Shown one piece after another: positions 9,487-19,962 of a stretch of DNA of 64,000 nucleotides. The stretch's first letter is position 1; every line of letters starts with the position of its first letter. The DNA is taken from assembly GCF_001571285.1 (NCBI RefSeq), contig NZ_BCTM01000016.1, positions 62,001-126,000 of the forward strand, in the 5' to 3' direction. The DNA comes from Kluyvera cryocrescens NBRC 102467. Its GTDB lineage: Bacteria > Pseudomonadota > Gammaproteobacteria > Enterobacterales > Enterobacteriaceae. The notes under the pieces are model-generated. The model saw only the letters and a list, made by a program, of their open reading frames with translations, was not told where the DNA came from and searched no databases. The translations under genes were made by a program, and so were the position numbers.

Positions 9487-10691
9487 TAATCCACCAGAAG
9501 TTCGAGCGCCCGATCGACGGCGCTGACCAGCGCGTGCACGTCGTCCTGCGTATTATAAGGAGCGAATGAGGCGCGTAGCGTACCGTTGACGCCTAATGCG
9601 GCAAGCAGCGGCTGCGCGCAGTGCTGGCCGGCGCGCAGGGCAATACCATACTCGGCCAACAGCGTGACCATATCGCTGTGGTGAACCCCGGCGAAATCGA
9701 AGGCCAGCAGACTGGAGTCCTGGCAGCGGAATGAACGGAAGCCCGGACGTTTCGCCAGCTCTTCTTCTGCCAGCGTCGCCAGCCCACGGCTCCAGGATTC
9801 GGCCTGCTGGATATCGATATCTGCCAGCCACTCCAGCGCCGCACTCAGGCCAATCACGCCGGCCACGTTTGGTGTACCCGCTTCCAGACGATACGGTACC
9901 GGCTGGGTGGTAAAACCGTCAAACGTCACTTCGCTGATCATCTTCCCGCCGCCTAACCACGGGCTCATGGCATCCAGCAGTTCGCTTTTACCGTATAGCG
10001 CGCCGATGCCGGTAGGCCCGTAGAGCTTATGGCCGGAGAAAGCGTAAAAATCGATATCCAGCGCCTGAACGTCCGCAGGGAAATGGACCGCCCCTTGTGC
10101 ACCGTCAACCATGACCACCATCCCGGCTTGATGAGCGAGGGCAATGGCGTACTCCAGATCCGGACATCCACCGGTGACGTTGGACATTTGCCCGAGTGCC
10201 AGAATACGGCTACGTGGGGTTATCAGCGTGGAGAGTTGCGCAACATCCGGCAGCCGATCCGCGCCGAGCGGCAGCGGGACGATTTTCGCCCCGGTCTGTT
10301 CGGCGACCATCAGCCATGGCACAAGGTTGGCGTGGTGTTCGGCGACGCTGACGATAATTTCATCACCCGGCTGTAGCCGCGGGCGCGCATAGCACTGCGC
10401 CACCATATTGATGGCTTCGGTGGTGCCGCGCGTCCAGACGATATCTTTACCGCTCGGTGCGTTCAGCAGGCGCGCGACCTGGTCGCGGGCGGCTTCGTAG
10501 CGCTCGGTTAAGCGCTGCGCTTCGGCGAACTGGCTGCGATGAACGTTACCGGCGCTCAGCGAGTAAAAGTGATTTGTCGCCTCGATAACGGCCTGCGGTT
10601 TTAACGCGGTGGCGGCGCTATCAAGGTAAACCCCAGCGTCGTGCAGGGCGGGAAACTGTGCGCGAAACTGCGCGGGGGAGAACGCGTTCAT
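9486..10691 (-). CDS. csdA: Cysteine desulfurase CsdA
   Basis: PLP enzyme that converts L-cysteine to alanine plus enzyme-bound persulfide, feeding CsdE. Starting at ATG 10691 gives 401 residues, the E. coli length, with a GAGG Shine-Dalgarno 7 nt upstream; 32 further in-frame codons upstream would run toward the gcvB terminator and look non-coding. The PLP lysine lies in [10 protein letters not shown], the DxA pocket in VDGAQGAVH, and the catalytic cysteine in [11 protein letters not shown]. Class-V aminotransferase fold, group II (SufS-like). Confidence 0.96.
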   Translation of the reverse strand: MNAFSPAQFRAQFPALHDAGVYLDSAATALKPQAVIEATNHFYSLSAGNVHRSQFAEAQRLTERYEAARDQVARLLNAPSGKDIVWTRGTTEAINMVAQCYARPRLQPGDEIIVSVAEHHANLVPWLMVAEQTGAKIVPLPLGADRLPDVAQLSTLITPRSRILALGQMSNVTGGCPDLEYAIALAHQAGMVVMVDGAQGAVHFPADVQALDIDFYAFSGHKLYGPTGIGALYGKSELLDAMSPWLGGGKMISEVTFDGFTTQPVPYRLEAGTPNVAGVIGLSAALEWLADIDIQQAESWSRGLATLAEEELAKRPGFRSFRCQDSSLLAFDFAGVHHSDMVTLLAEYGIALRAGQHCAQPLLAALGVNGTLRASFAPYNTQDDVHALVSAVDRALELLVD

Positions 10692-10775
10692 GGAATTCCT
10701 CATGTCGATAAGGAGATCGTCGCGCAATTTTCGTTGGCTTTCAACTTTGGTGATGAATGAAGAGGAAATCGAGGC

Positions 10776-10982
10776 AAAAAAAAGCACCGCAAGTTGGCGG
10801 TGCTACATTAATCACTATGGACAGACAGGGTAAATGTACAGGAAGTGAAAAAGGGTAGCCTTGCTACCGTGATCTGAATTGCAGACCAATTGCAAACACA
10901 ACAACACAACATCACAACCGTAAGCCAAAAGCTGTTCAGAACACGCATTCCGAAAAAAGCTTTTCGTTCCGGCTCAGGAAGT
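10776..10982 (-). ncRNA. gcvB: Regulatory small RNA GcvB
   Basis: About 207 nt on the minus strand, divergent from gcvA as in E. coli and Salmonella. The 5' end ACTTCCTGAGCCGGAACG, the G/U-rich seed (TTGTGTTGTTGTG around 10893-10905 on this strand), the ACCTGTTT-like downstream region and the final hairpin (CACCGCCAACTTGCGGTG) with eight T residues all fit. GcvB uses Hfq to repress many amino-acid and peptide transporter mRNAs. A 69-codon reading frame over this stretch is an artefact of the RNA gene. Confidence 0.95.
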
Positions 10983-10988
10983 GCCGCC

Positions 10989-11017
10989 ATGATAGGTATT
11001 TGCTGGTAGAAGCTCAA
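10989..11017 (-). promoter_or_regulatory. Promoter of gcvB
   Basis: On the minus strand TTGAGC (-35, 11012-11017) and TATCAT (-10, 10989-10994) are spaced by 17 bp, and the -10 ends 6 nt before the inferred RNA start at 10982. The 128-bp gap to gcvA should also hold GcvA sites, which I cannot delimit. Confidence 0.7.
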
Positions 11018-11110
11018 CGGACAAATTATAATGGCTCAGATAAAAAAAACTAATAGGTTAACTAGTGTTTCCTATTTGTTAAAATCAATTAACAATTGAG
11101 TTCTGGGACT

Positions 11111-12028
11111 ATGTCAAAGCGTTTGCCACCTCTTAATGCATTACGTGTATTTGATGCAGCCGCACGCCATTTAAGCTTCACGCGCGCGGCCGATGAGCTT
11201 TTTGTGACGCAGGCCGCAGTAAGCCACCAAATCAAGTCCCTTGAGGATTTTTTGGGGCTAAAGCTGTTTCGGCGACGCAACCGATCCCTGCTGTTAACGG
11301 AAGAAGGACAGAGCTATTTTCAGGATATTAAAGAGATCTTTTCGCAATTAACTGAGGCTACGCGTAAACTACAAGCGCGGAGCGCGAAAGGGGCGCTGAC
11401 CGTCAGTTTATTGCCCAGCTTTGCTATCCAATGGTTGGTGCCGCGCCTCTCAAGCTTTAACTCAGCTTATCCGGGAATCGATGTCAGAATTCAGGCCGTC
11501 GACCGTCAGGAAGACAAGCTTGCGGACGATGTCGACGTCGCCATTTTCTATGGTCGCGGCAACTGGCCGGGGCTTCGAGTGGAAAAACTGTACGCTGAGT
11601 ATCTGCTCCCCGTCTGTTCTCCGCTGCTGCTCACCGGCGATAAAGCGTTGAAAACACCCGCTGATTTGGCAAAACACACGCTGCTGCACGATGCATCTCG
11701 TCGCGACTGGCAAACGTATACGCGCCAGCTCGGTCTAAATCACATCAACGTCCAGCAGGGGCCTATTTTCAGCCATAGCGCGATGGTGCTACAGGCTGCT
11801 ATCCATGGACAGGGCGTTGCGCTGGCGAATAACGTCATGGCGCAATCGGAAATTGAAGCAGGCCGCCTGGTTTGTCCGTTTAACGATGTCCTTGTTAGCA
11901 AGAATGCTTTTTATCTGGTTTGTCATGACAGTCAGGCAGAACTGGGTAAAATAGCGGCCTTTCGTCAGTGGATTCTGGCGAAGGCGGCTCATGAGCAAGA
12001 AACTTTCCGTTTTCGTTATGACCAATAA
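11111..12028 (+). CDS. gcvA: Glycine cleavage system transcriptional activator GcvA
   Basis: LysR-type regulator that activates the gcvTHP operon and gcvB with glycine and represses itself. ATG 11111 gives 305 residues, the E. coli length; a TTG 15 bp upstream is in frame but less likely. The N-terminal winged helix-turn-helix is clear (FTRAADELFVTQAAVSHQIKSLE cut here into FTRAADELFVTQ and AAVSHQIKSLE, residues about 24-47), followed by a linker helix and the effector domain starting near residue 92 (LTVSLLPSFA). It is very close to E. coli GcvA along its length. Confidence 0.97.
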   Translation: MSKRLPPLNALRVFDAAARHLSFTRAADELFVTQAAVSHQIKSLEDFLGLKLFRRRNRSLLLTEEGQSYFQDIKEIFSQLTEATRKLQARSAKGALTVSLLPSFAIQWLVPRLSSFNSAYPGIDVRIQAVDRQEDKLADDVDVAIFYGRGNWPGLRVEKLYAEYLLPVCSPLLLTGDKALKTPADLAKHTLLHDASRRDWQTYTRQLGLNHINVQQGPIFSHSAMVLQAAIHGQGVALANNVMAQSEIEAGRLVCPFNDVLVSKNAFYLVCHDSQAELGKIAAFRQWILAKAAHEQETFRFRYDQ

Positions 12029-12047
12029 ATGATTTTAGGGTAATACC

Positions 12048-12443
12048 ATGACCAGCCGTTTTATGCTGATATTTGCCGCAATCAGTGGCTTTATTTTCGT
12101 TGCGCTGGGTGCGTTTGGCGCCCACGTGCTGAGCAAATCGTTAGGCGTTGTTGAGATGGGCTGGATCCAGACCGGTCTGGAGTATCAGGCATTTCATACG
12201 CTGGCGATTTTTGGCCTTGCCGTTGCTATGCAGCGCCGCATTAGCATTTGGTTCTACTGGAGCAGCGTGTTTATGGCGCTGGGTACCGTATTATTTAGCG
12301 GTAGCCTGTACTGCCTGGCGCTCTCCCATCTTCGCCTGTGGGCGTTTGTTACCCCGGTTGGTGGCGTAAGCTTCCTCGCCGGCTGGATTTTGATGTTGAT
12401 TGGTGCAATTCGACTTAAGCGTAAGGGTGTTGTTCATGAATAA
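12048..12443 (+). CDS. ygdD: DUF423 inner-membrane protein YgdD
   Basis: 131-residue membrane protein with about four hydrophobic helices and the DUF423 hallmarks GAFGAHVL near residue 24 and YQAFHTLAI near residue 46. Its biochemical role is not known to me. It follows gcvA by 19 bp and its last 8 bp overlap the start of rlmM, the same arrangement as in E. coli, so it is probably co-transcribed with one or both. Confidence 0.9.
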   Translation: MTSRFMLIFAAISGFIFVALGAFGAHVLSKSLGVVEMGWIQTGLEYQAFHTLAIFGLAVAMQRRISIWFYWSSVFMALGTVLFSGSLYCLALSHLRLWAFVTPVGGVSFLAGWILMLIGAIRLKRKGVVHE

Positions 12444-13536
12444 GGTTGTGCTGTATTGCCGCCCTGGGTTTGAGAAAGAGTGTGCTGCGGAGATCACCGA
12501 CAAGGCCGGGCGTCGCGAAGTGTTTGGCTTTGCGCGCGTCAAAGATAACTCGGGCTACGTGATTTTCGAATGTTATCAGGAAGGCGATGCTGACAAACTG
12601 GCACGCGAGCTGCCGTTCAGCTCGCTGGTTTTTGCCCGTCAGATGATTGTTGTGGGCGAGCTGTTAAAAGATTTGCCGCCGGAAGACCGCGTGACGCCTA
12701 TCGTCGGCATGCTGCAGGGCGTAGTGGAGAAGGGTGGCGATCTGCGCGTTGAGGTGGCTGATACCAACGAAAGCAAAGAACTGATGAAGTTCTGCCGCAA
12801 GCTCACCGTGCCGCTGCGTTCGGCGCTGCGCGAAGCCAAAGTGCTAGCCGCCTATGAGACGACGAAGCGTCCGGTTGTGCATGTGTTCTTTATTGCCCCG
12901 GGCTGCTGCTACACCGGCTATTCCTATAGTACCAATAATTCGCCGTTCTATATGGGGATCCCGCGTCTGAAGTTCCCGTCTGATGCGCCAAGCCGCTCGA
13001 CGCTGAAGCTGGAAGAGGCATTCCACGTCTTTATCCCTGCTGACGAATGGGACGAACGTTTAGCCAACGGCATGTACGCGGTCGATCTGGGAGCTTGCCC
13101 TGGCGGCTGGACCTATCAGCTGGTGAAACGCAATATGTGGGTCTCCTCCGTGGATAACGGCCCAATGGCGCAGAGCCTGATGGACACCGGGCAGGTGACC
13201 TGGCTGCGTGAAGATGGTTTCCGCTATCGCCCAACCCGCAATAACATCTCGTGGATGGTGTGCGATATGGTTGAGCGCCCGGCGAAGGTTGCCGCGCTGA
13301 TGGCGGAATGGCTGATCAACGGCTGGTGCCGTGAGACCATCTTTAACCTGAAGCTGCCGATGAAAAAGCGCTACGAAGAGCTGTCGCACAACCTGGCGTA
13401 CATCCAGGAGAAGCTTGACGAGAATGGCATTAACGCGCAGATCCAGGCGCGTCAGTTGTACCATGACCGCGAAGAGGTGACCGTTCACGTACGTCGTCTG
13501 TGGGCGGCGGTAGGCGGTCGTCGCGACGAGCGTTAA
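12436..13536 (+). CDS. rlmM: 23S rRNA 2'-O-ribose C2498 methyltransferase RlmM
   Basis: Methylates the 2'-OH of C2498 in the peptidyl transferase region before ribosome assembly is complete. ATG 12436 gives 366 residues as in E. coli; twelve upstream in-frame codons lie inside ygdD. An N-terminal THUMP-like region precedes the Rossmann-like catalytic domain with the SAM motif [13 protein letters not shown] near residue 219; the KDKE-type residues of the FtsJ-like family are expected at positions I did not verify individually. A strong bidirectional terminator follows. Confidence 0.96.
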   Translation: MNKVVLYCRPGFEKECAAEITDKAGRREVFGFARVKDNSGYVIFECYQEGDADKLARELPFSSLVFARQMIVVGELLKDLPPEDRVTPIVGMLQGVVEKGGDLRVEVADTNESKELMKFCRKLTVPLRSALREAKVLAAYETTKRPVVHVFFIAPGCCYTGYSYSTNNSPFYMGIPRLKFPSDAPSRSTLKLEEAFHVFIPADEWDERLANGMYAVDLGACPGGWTYQLVKRNMWVSSVDNGPMAQSLMDTGQVTWLREDGFRYRPTRNNISWMVCDMVERPAKVAALMAEWLINGWCRETIFNLKLPMKKRYEELSHNLAYIQEKLDENGINAQIQARQLYHDREEVTVHVRRLWAAVGGRRDER

Positions 13537-13552
13537 GTGTTATTCTTTAAGC

Positions 13553-13583
13553 AAAATGGCCCACCTCGGTGGGCCATTTTTGT
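13553..13583. terminator. Bidirectional terminator between convergent rlmM and fucR
   Basis: AAAATGGCCCACC pairs with GGTGGGCCATTTT (13553-13565 with 13568-13580), with T-rich tails on both strands. It serves both converging genes. Confidence 0.88.
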
Positions 13584-13584
13584 T

Positions 13585-14316
13585 TCAGGCGATCGGCGTT
13601 TGTCGGGGGTCCATCCGGGCATCGGAGATAATATGGGTCACATCATCAAGGTGGCCGATACGCGCTTCGCCTGAACGGTTGAATTTGCTTTTATCAATCA
13701 GCAGCAATGATTGCGATGCGCGCTTCAGCAGCAGAGACTTAAAGTCGGCGTTGACGGTATTGGAATCCCAAAGCCCGCCGTCGCCGTCGATCCCTTCGCA
13801 GGAAAAAATAAACAGGTCAATATCCAGCGGTTTTAGCTGCGAAACCAGCGAAGGATTCACGTAGCAGCCATATTTACGTTCAAGCTGGCCGCCGGAGCTA
13901 ATTAGCTGAATCTGCTCGCGTTTTCCCAGCTCAAGGCAGATAGGATGGCTATTGGTAAAAACCTGTAGGTCGATATCAGGCAGTTGTCGCGCCAGATACC
14001 AGCAGGTGGAGCTGGCGTCGAGGGCAATGACCATTCCGGCCTCTATCCAGGCGAGTGCTTCCCGGGCAATATCGGCTTTGTGTGCGAAGTGACTTTTCAG
14101 ACGCATGTGGAAAGGATCGCCGCTGTCCTGATTTTCCCGATGAATGTACTTCGCTCGCCCGTGGTTGCGCAGCACCTTGCCCTGCGCCTGAAGTTCGCTG
14201 AGATCGCGGCGAATGGTCTCTTTGCTGACATTAAGCTGGGCGGATAAGGCATCGGTTGTCAGGCTTTTGTGCTGAATGAGCAGGTCTACTATCGCTTGTT
14301 GGCGTGCCGCTTTCAT
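13585..14316 (-). CDS. fucR: L-fucose operon activator FucR
   Basis: DeoR-family regulator that activates the fuc genes with L-fuculose 1-phosphate. I choose ATG 14316 (243 residues, as in E. coli) preceded by GGGGTG; a GTG three codons upstream is also possible. N-terminal winged HTH (VSKETIRRDLSEL near residues 30-42) and C-terminal sugar-phosphate-binding domain with the ALDASSTCWYLA and LIDKSKFNRSG segments are seen. It is the distal gene of fucPIKUR, set off from fucU by a GC-rich hairpin. Confidence 0.95.
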   Translation of the reverse strand: MKAARQQAIVDLLIQHKSLTTDALSAQLNVSKETIRRDLSELQAQGKVLRNHGRAKYIHRENQDSGDPFHMRLKSHFAHKADIAREALAWIEAGMVIALDASSTCWYLARQLPDIDLQVFTNSHPICLELGKREQIQLISSGGQLERKYGCYVNPSLVSQLKPLDIDLFIFSCEGIDGDGGLWDSNTVNADFKSLLLKRASQSLLLIDKSKFNRSGEARIGHLDDVTHIISDARMDPRQTPIA

Positions 14317-14340
14317 TTTTTTCACCCCATCATTCGATAC

Positions 14341-14361
14341 GCGCCCGCGTCGGGCGGGCGC
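14341..14361. other. GC-rich hairpin between fucU and fucR
   Basis: GCGCCCG (14341-14347) pairs with CGGGCGC (14355-14361). There is no T-run, so it may slow transcription or shield mRNA ends to lower fucR expression; this is inference. Confidence 0.5.
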
Positions 14362-14373
14362 ACCGGCATGAGA

Positions 14374-14796
14374 CTACGGCGTTACTCCTTTTTTTAAAAG
14401 AATATTCCCATACTTAGCACACTCACCTGTGATAACGATCGCAAAGGCTTTTTGCGCCCGATCGTAAAAGGCATAGCGATCGATACGGGATATTTCCGGG
14501 CAGGGGGCCTGCAGCGAAAGCGCCTCGCGGTAGCGAGCTTCGACGCTGGGATCCAGAGAGTCACCCTCTACCGCCGCCATCATCACCAGAGGGGGGGCAT
14601 AGCTGTCGAGTTCAAACAGCGGAATGATGGCCTGCAGCAGGTCGCTGACTTTCAGACCATCGGCGCGAATAACCTGTGGCCCCATGCTGTGGGCCGGGAA
14701 ATGGGCATCGGAAAAGATAATCTCATCGCCATGGCCCATTTCGGCCAGCACCTTTAGCAAGTCAGGGGAGATTAATGGTGAAATCGTTTTTAGCAT
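14374..14796 (-). CDS. fucU: L-fucose mutarotase FucU
   Basis: Interconverts alpha and beta anomers of L-fucose so the isomerase gets its preferred form. Starting at ATG 14796 ([10 protein letters not shown]) gives 140 residues as in E. coli FucU; the longer frame runs back into fucK. RbsD/FucU family features are seen: [18 protein letters not shown] with the active-site His, and the C-terminal [15 protein letters not shown]. It begins 1 bp after the fucK stop, so translation is likely coupled. Confidence 0.96.
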   Translation of the reverse strand: MLKTISPLISPDLLKVLAEMGHGDEIIFSDAHFPAHSMGPQVIRADGLKVSDLLQAIIPLFELDSYAPPLVMMAAVEGDSLDPSVEARYREALSLQAPCPEISRIDRYAFYDRAQKAFAIVITGECAKYGNILLKKGVTP

Positions 14797-14797
14797 C

Positions 14798-16216
14798 TCA
14801 GGCTTCCTTAATGAGTTCGGGTTCGCTTTGCGGGTAGAAATAGCGGTACTGATAGTGCACCTGCGCTCTGGCCTGTTCCGGGCTAGCAAATTCCCCCACG
14901 CCGTACCAGCCAAACATGGCGGCTCCAGCGACCGTGGTTTCGGCGTCATCCAGTACCTTGATGGGAATGTCGAGCATGTTGGCTTTAATTTGATTCCACA
15001 GCGTGTTGCGGCTCCCGCCTCCCACCATTAAAAGCTCTGTGGCTTTAAAGTGGCCGATTTTCTCCAGCGTTTGCAGATTTTGCGCCAACTGTTCGCTGAG
15101 CCCTTCCAGCGCGGCACGATAGAAATGACCGCGGGTCGCGTTGAGCGTGACCCCTTGCCATCCGGCATTTTGGTTTGTAAGGAGTTCACAGTGCATTTTC
15201 ACGCCCTCAGCTCCTTCGGGAATCAAACGCGCTTCTTCAATCAGGGTTTGCCATGGTGTCTGCGGCGTCCACAGCAGCTTGCGCACCCATTCGAGCACGC
15301 CAGAGGCCAGCCATTGCATACCAGGGTTATAAAGCCCCGGTTGGCTATCCAGCTCGCAGGTAGATCCGGCGTAGTGGCTGAGCAGCGAGGTGTTGACCCG
15401 ATTGCTGCGGACCATCAGAATTTCCCACGTACCGGAAGAGAGGACTGGTTCATCCTGCTCTGCACCGGCGCCAAACAGGGCGAACTGCGTATCGTGCCCG
15501 GCTGAAATCACCGGGATGCCAGGCGGAATCCCCAGCAGCGCAGCGGCGTCTGGCTGTAGCGTGCCGATGAGTTCACCGGCTTCGACCAGGCGCGGGAACA
15601 GCCAGCGCGGCAGCCCAGTGGCTTGCAATATTTCCGGACTGAAGTCGCGTTGATGAATGTCCAGCATCTGGCTGGTTCCCGCCATGGTGAGATCGGTGGT
15701 GAATTCGCCGGTCAGGCGGTGGTTAATCAGCGATGAGATAAACAACCAGGCGTGCGCCTGTTCCAACAGCTGTGGGTGATTCTCTTTCATCCACACCAGC
15801 TTATAGAGCGTGTTGAAGCCAAACGCGCCGACGCCGGATATTTCCTGCAGCCTTTGCTGCGGGAGGAAGCGGTCGATTTTTTGCATCACTTCAGCGGTAC
15901 GCGGACATTTCCAACTGATAACGGGATAGAGAAGCTGGCCATTCTCATCGACCAGCGCACCATCGACGCCGAACGTGGTGACCGTAATACCTCGTACCCG
16001 GCAGCCCGCCAGCTCGGCCGCAAGCGTATGGCAGCAGTCTGCAAGCCGCTGGATGATGGCATCAAGCGACCACTGGTGCCAGGCGTTGTTTTCTGCCGCT
16101 ATTTCACTGGCATTGGCGACAGCGGCACGGGCGACAATTTTTCCCTGACGGTTGACGGCAATCGCCCGGACGTTGGTCGCGCCGCAGTCGAGTACCAGGA
16201 TAACATCTTGTTTCAT
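14798..16216 (-). CDS. fucK: L-fuculokinase FucK
   Basis: Phosphorylates L-fuculose to L-fuculose 1-phosphate, the inducer of the regulon and substrate of FucA. I start at ATG 16216 ([15 protein letters not shown], 472 residues) because AGGAGT lies 6 nt upstream; a start 13 codons earlier would match the longer annotated E. coli form. FGGY-kinase features are present: the N-terminal phosphate-binding [20 protein letters not shown], and the C-terminal [11 protein letters not shown] and [10 protein letters not shown] segments. Confidence 0.94.
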   Translation of the reverse strand: MKQDVILVLDCGATNVRAIAVNRQGKIVARAAVANASEIAAENNAWHQWSLDAIIQRLADCCHTLAAELAGCRVRGITVTTFGVDGALVDENGQLLYPVISWKCPRTAEVMQKIDRFLPQQRLQEISGVGAFGFNTLYKLVWMKENHPQLLEQAHAWLFISSLINHRLTGEFTTDLTMAGTSQMLDIHQRDFSPEILQATGLPRWLFPRLVEAGELIGTLQPDAAALLGIPPGIPVISAGHDTQFALFGAGAEQDEPVLSSGTWEILMVRSNRVNTSLLSHYAGSTCELDSQPGLYNPGMQWLASGVLEWVRKLLWTPQTPWQTLIEEARLIPEGAEGVKMHCELLTNQNAGWQGVTLNATRGHFYRAALEGLSEQLAQNLQTLEKIGHFKATELLMVGGGSRNTLWNQIKANMLDIPIKVLDDAETTVAGAAMFGWYGVGEFASPEQARAQVHYQYRYFYPQSEPELIKEA

Positions 16217-16269
16217 AACTACTCCTGAAACGCTGCTGAAGAGTCCAGCTAGCAATGCAGCCCAAAATA

Positions 16270-16294
16270 ACGCCCTTCCACTGTGGAAGGGCGT
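16270..16294 (-). terminator. Hairpin between fucI and fucK, likely attenuating
   Basis: ACGCCCTTCCA pairs with TGGAAGGGCGT around a 3-nt loop, then TATTTT on the minus strand. It sits just after the fucI stop inside the fuc operon, so it may be a partial terminator or mRNA end stabiliser that lowers fucKUR relative to fucPI. Confidence 0.6.
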
Positions 16295-16300
16295 AGCGCA

Positions 16301-18076
16301 TTAACGTTTGTACAGCGGGCCGTAGTTCTGGCAGGCGCGATAATCCTGACCTTCGCTATCCATACCGTGTGCCGCCCAGGCGGAAGGGCGATAGATCTGC
16401 GACTCTTCCACGTTGTGCATACAAACCGGAATTCGCAGCATTGAGGCCAGGGTAATAAAGTCAGCGCCCACGTGGCCAATCGTCAGCACCCCGTGGTTAG
16501 CCCCCCAGTTCGCCATCACCGAGTAAACATCGGTGAAGGGGCCTTTGCCGGTCAGACGCGGTGCAAACCAGGTCGTAGGCCAGGTGGAGTTGGTACGCGC
16601 ATCAAGTTGGTCATGCATCTCTTTCGGTAGCGCAACGCTCCAGCCTTCGGCAATCTGAAGGACCGGGCCCAGGCCTTTAATGATATTCACGCGGGTCATG
16701 GTGAACGGCACGCCGCCTTCGGTCAGGAAGCGAGAAGAGAAACCGCCGCCGCGGAAATATTCATGAATCGCCGGGCACCACTCGGTGGCGGCGAGGCATG
16801 CATCGGCTTCCTGTTGGCTGATTTCCCAGTGCGGTTTCATGGTAGGCTTGCCATCGCTATCGCGCTGTTTACATGAACCATCTAACGCCGCTGAACCGGA
16901 GTTGATGAGGTGGATAATACCGTGTTCGGCCAATCCGCTGAGAGGTTTCCCGGTGACGCGTTGTACGGCCTCTGGTGACCAATAGGTGCGGACGTCGGCG
17001 AAGACTTGCGCCGTGCCGGTAAGCTGATGGCCCATCAACATTGCTACGCCGTTGAGGCTGTCGTTTTCGGTAGCGACAACAAACGGTTCACGCACGCCGT
17101 TCCAGTCAAAGGAGCTGTTAAGTAGCGCTTCAGCGGTATCACCGTTAGGGTATTGATCGGTCCAGTGGCGCTGGCCCTGGAAGCCTGCGGCAATGGCGTT
17201 ATAGCCGAGAGATTCCTCAACCAGCCCTTTATCCGCCAGCTTTTTGTTGCCCTGCATCATGTCGCGAATGCACATCGCCATGAGCAGGCTCTCTTTAAGC
17301 ACCGTGCGGCTTTGAGCTTCATTGCGTTTGTACTGCTGAGCGTTTTGATCCTCGCCATAGCGGAAGTTTTTGTCCGCCCACGCCAGCGCAATCTCCAGCT
17401 CTGCTTCGTCATAAATTTTCTGATCGATACGGCGGCGCAGTTCGGTCATATCTACCGCTTGTACCTTCATGCCGAGCCAGGATTCAAAGAAGTTATGGTC
17501 AACAATAGAGCCGGCAATACCCATCGACACGCCGCCTACGGAAAGGTAGCTTTTGCCTTTCATACTGGCAACGGCCAAGCCGGCGCGGGCAAAGCGCAGT
17601 AATTTTTCTTCAACGTCGGCAGGAATGGTGCTGTCATCCGCATCCTGAACATCGTGACCGTAAATAGAGAAAGCAGGAATCCCCTTCTGACTATGCGCGG
17701 CAAGTGCGGCGGCCAGATAAACGGCGCCGGGACGTTCGGTGCCGTTAAAGCCCCAGATGGCTTTCGGACGCATCGGGTCCATATCGATGGTTTCGCTACC
17801 GTAGCACCAGCATGGCGTGACGGTGATGGTGACGCCGACATTCAGTCCGCTGAATTTCTCCTCGCAGGCCGCTGATTCTGCCATTCCCGCGATGCAGCTA
17901 TCGGCAATTACGCACTCAATTTGTGCACCGCAGGCGTGGCGGAGTTTCTCGGTGATAAGCGCCGCGGTCGCCTTTGCCATGTTCATGGTCTGTTCTTCCA
18001 GCGATTCACGTACGCCCATACGGCGGCCATCAATTACCGGGCGGATACCAATTTTCGGTAAGCTGATTTTTTTCAT
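16301..18076 (-). CDS. fucI: L-fucose isomerase FucI
   Basis: Mn2+-dependent aldose-ketose isomerase converting L-fucose to L-fuculose (and D-arabinose to D-ribulose). 591 residues, identical in length to E. coli. Segments recognised: [15 protein letters not shown] at the N-terminus, [15 protein letters not shown], the metal-site Glu/Asp region [11 protein letters not shown], and the C-terminal [17 protein letters not shown] segment. Hexameric in the family. It follows fucP by 31 bp. Confidence 0.97.
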   Translation of the reverse strand: MKKISLPKIGIRPVIDGRRMGVRESLEEQTMNMAKATAALITEKLRHACGAQIECVIADSCIAGMAESAACEEKFSGLNVGVTITVTPCWCYGSETIDMDPMRPKAIWGFNGTERPGAVYLAAALAAHSQKGIPAFSIYGHDVQDADDSTIPADVEEKLLRFARAGLAVASMKGKSYLSVGGVSMGIAGSIVDHNFFESWLGMKVQAVDMTELRRRIDQKIYDEAELEIALAWADKNFRYGEDQNAQQYKRNEAQSRTVLKESLLMAMCIRDMMQGNKKLADKGLVEESLGYNAIAAGFQGQRHWTDQYPNGDTAEALLNSSFDWNGVREPFVVATENDSLNGVAMLMGHQLTGTAQVFADVRTYWSPEAVQRVTGKPLSGLAEHGIIHLINSGSAALDGSCKQRDSDGKPTMKPHWEISQQEADACLAATEWCPAIHEYFRGGGFSSRFLTEGGVPFTMTRVNIIKGLGPVLQIAEGWSVALPKEMHDQLDARTNSTWPTTWFAPRLTGKGPFTDVYSVMANWGANHGVLTIGHVGADFITLASMLRIPVCMHNVEESQIYRPSAWAAHGMDSEGQDYRACQNYGPLYKR

Positions 18077-18107
18077 TACAGATCCCTCATGTTATTCGGA
18101 TAAAAGA

Positions 18108-19418
18108 TTAGTGCGTTGCCGTTTGTGAACGGAAACGGGCAAAAATGAAGATGACGGCGAAGCACAGGGCTGGAACCAATTCTGCAGTTGGGATATTGCC
18201 TGCGGCATCGCTAACGAAGCCCATCACGGGCGTCACGATACCGCCGCCGATAATGGTCATGACGATGAAAGAGGAGCCATATTTGGTGTCTTGCCCCAGA
18301 TTTTTGATCCCCAGGGAAAAGATGGTGGGGTACTGAATCGACATAAATGCGCTACACAGCGTCAGCGCCAGCAGGCCAAAATGGCCACCGCTGAAGGCGG
18401 AGATCAGACACAGAACCATGGCGAGCAGCGCGTAGGTGGCGAGCACTTTATGCGGGGCGAAGCGGCTGATGAGCCAGGTGCCGGTGAAGCGGCCAATGAA
18501 GAAACATACCATCGTACCGGTCAGATAATTGGCGGCGAAGCCGGGCGTCATGCCGGGGATCTCTTCAATGGCATAGCGAATCAGATAGCTCCAGCAGGCC
18601 GTTTGCGCACCGACGTAGCAAAACTGTGCCAGCACCGCCCAGCGCCAGTGGCGAATACGCACCAGGCGGGAAAGGGACGCGGAGAATGAACTCTGTGTGC
18701 TCTCAGCGCGATCGTCACTTTGTAGGGCCGGAAATTTAGTCAGCATAATCAGCAGGGCGACCAGCAGGACAATCGCCACGATGATCATATAAGGCGTCTG
18801 TACCGATAACACCAGGCTGTGTTTATAGGTACTTAGCTGTTCTGGTGACATTTTATCGAGCACATCCTGGGATTGATGTGGCACGTTAGACAAAATAAGA
18901 CTTTGCCCAAACACAACCGCGATAATAGCGCCAAATGAGTTAAATGTTTGCGCCAGATTGAGGCGAAAGTGTCCACCGCTCTCAGGGCCTAATACCGTCA
19001 CAAATGGGTTGGCTGCGGTTTCGAGGCAGCCGAGGCCAGCAGCAATAATAAATAGGCCAATTAAGAATAATGTGTAATTCATTACTTCCGCTGCCGGCCA
19101 GAATAATGCAGCGCCGAGAGCATATAAGAATAATCCGGTAATAATGCCCGCTTTGTAACTCAGTTTTTTCATCAGGATCCCTGCTGGGATAGGAATGACA
19201 AAATAACCGAAGTAAAATGCGGATTGAATCAACCCGGCCTGGAAGTTAGTTAAGGTAAAGGCCTGCTGAAACTGGGGTAGTAAAATGTCGTTCAGGTTGT
19301 TCGCGACAGCCCAAAGAAAAAACAGTGAGCAAAGCAGTGCAAATGGAATAATGTAACGCTGGGTTTGTCCGGCATCTACCGCACGAAAACTCTGCGTTTG
19401 TATTGTTGTATTTCCCAT
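18108..19418 (-). CDS. fucP: L-fucose:H+ symporter FucP
   Basis: Major facilitator superfamily importer bringing L-fucose in with protons. 436 residues (E. coli 438) with about twelve hydrophobic helices; the family's functionally important Asp in NLNDILLPQFQ (helix 1, near residue 44) and Glu in CLETAANPF (helix 4, near residue 131) are present. It is the first gene of the minus-strand fuc operon and faces fucA across a 544-bp regulatory region. Confidence 0.96.
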   Translation of the reverse strand: MGNTTIQTQSFRAVDAGQTQRYIIPFALLCSLFFLWAVANNLNDILLPQFQQAFTLTNFQAGLIQSAFYFGYFVIPIPAGILMKKLSYKAGIITGLFLYALGAALFWPAAEVMNYTLFLIGLFIIAAGLGCLETAANPFVTVLGPESGGHFRLNLAQTFNSFGAIIAVVFGQSLILSNVPHQSQDVLDKMSPEQLSTYKHSLVLSVQTPYMIIVAIVLLVALLIMLTKFPALQSDDRAESTQSSFSASLSRLVRIRHWRWAVLAQFCYVGAQTACWSYLIRYAIEEIPGMTPGFAANYLTGTMVCFFIGRFTGTWLISRFAPHKVLATYALLAMVLCLISAFSGGHFGLLALTLCSAFMSIQYPTIFSLGIKNLGQDTKYGSSFIVMTIIGGGIVTPVMGFVSDAAGNIPTAELVPALCFAVIFIFARFRSQTATH

Positions 19419-19962
19419 AACATCCTCATTGATTCAGAAGCGTCAGAGTGTGGTCGTTTTTGCTGAACGGACCGTAAAAACAGAAAAGTTCATGTGTTTT
19501 CCTGGGACTATCGGGCAGTTAGGAATGAACTCATGAATTCATTTTCGGGGAAAAAAGGCTGTTTAATATGATGGCGGTCACATTTAACGACTGGTGGTAT
19601 TTTTATGTGATAGTTGTCACTTTAATTTCTTATAAACAATGCCCGTTTGAGAAAATAAATATTAAAACCCACAGCCTGAGTGACCGAATTAATTTATTGC
19701 CGCAGAAACGGTCATTTGTTAATGGTGAAGGGCAAAAATGCCCGTTTAAATAAATATCATGAAGAGCGGTCATTTTTTTTAGGGTGGTTTTTGCAAGCGA
19801 TAACTTATTCAAGGGAATTAATTGATGGTGGTCACAAAATAAAACCGAGGGAATTCCATTGTGCTTCTTCAATACGATGATGATGAGTAAGTAGACGGTT
19901 AATTCAACAGAATAAGTAGCAATGTTCTGTTGGGGCTTTGGAATCATCAAGAGAGGTTATAA
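19419..19962. promoter_or_regulatory. Divergent fucP-fucA control region
   Basis: AT-rich, no gene. Repeated short motifs stand out: GGTCA half-sites in CGGTCA(C)ATTT context at about 19575, 19709 and 19767 and GGTCACAAA at 19830, and a direct repeat AATGCCCGTTT followed by AAATAAAT at 19638 and 19737. With a CRP-like site at 19606, these are candidate FucR and CRP targets. In E. coli both fuc transcripts are CRP- and FucR-dependent; exact FucR sites here are inference. Confidence 0.6.
19604..19623. promoter_or_regulatory. CRP-like binding site in the fuc control region
   Basis: TGTGA-N6-TCACT (19606-19621) matches nine of ten core positions of the CRP consensus. Confidence 0.65.

Noticed and set aside
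10808-11017. 69-codon minus-strand frame upstream of csdA
   Set aside because: It coincides with the GcvB small RNA and has no support as a protein.
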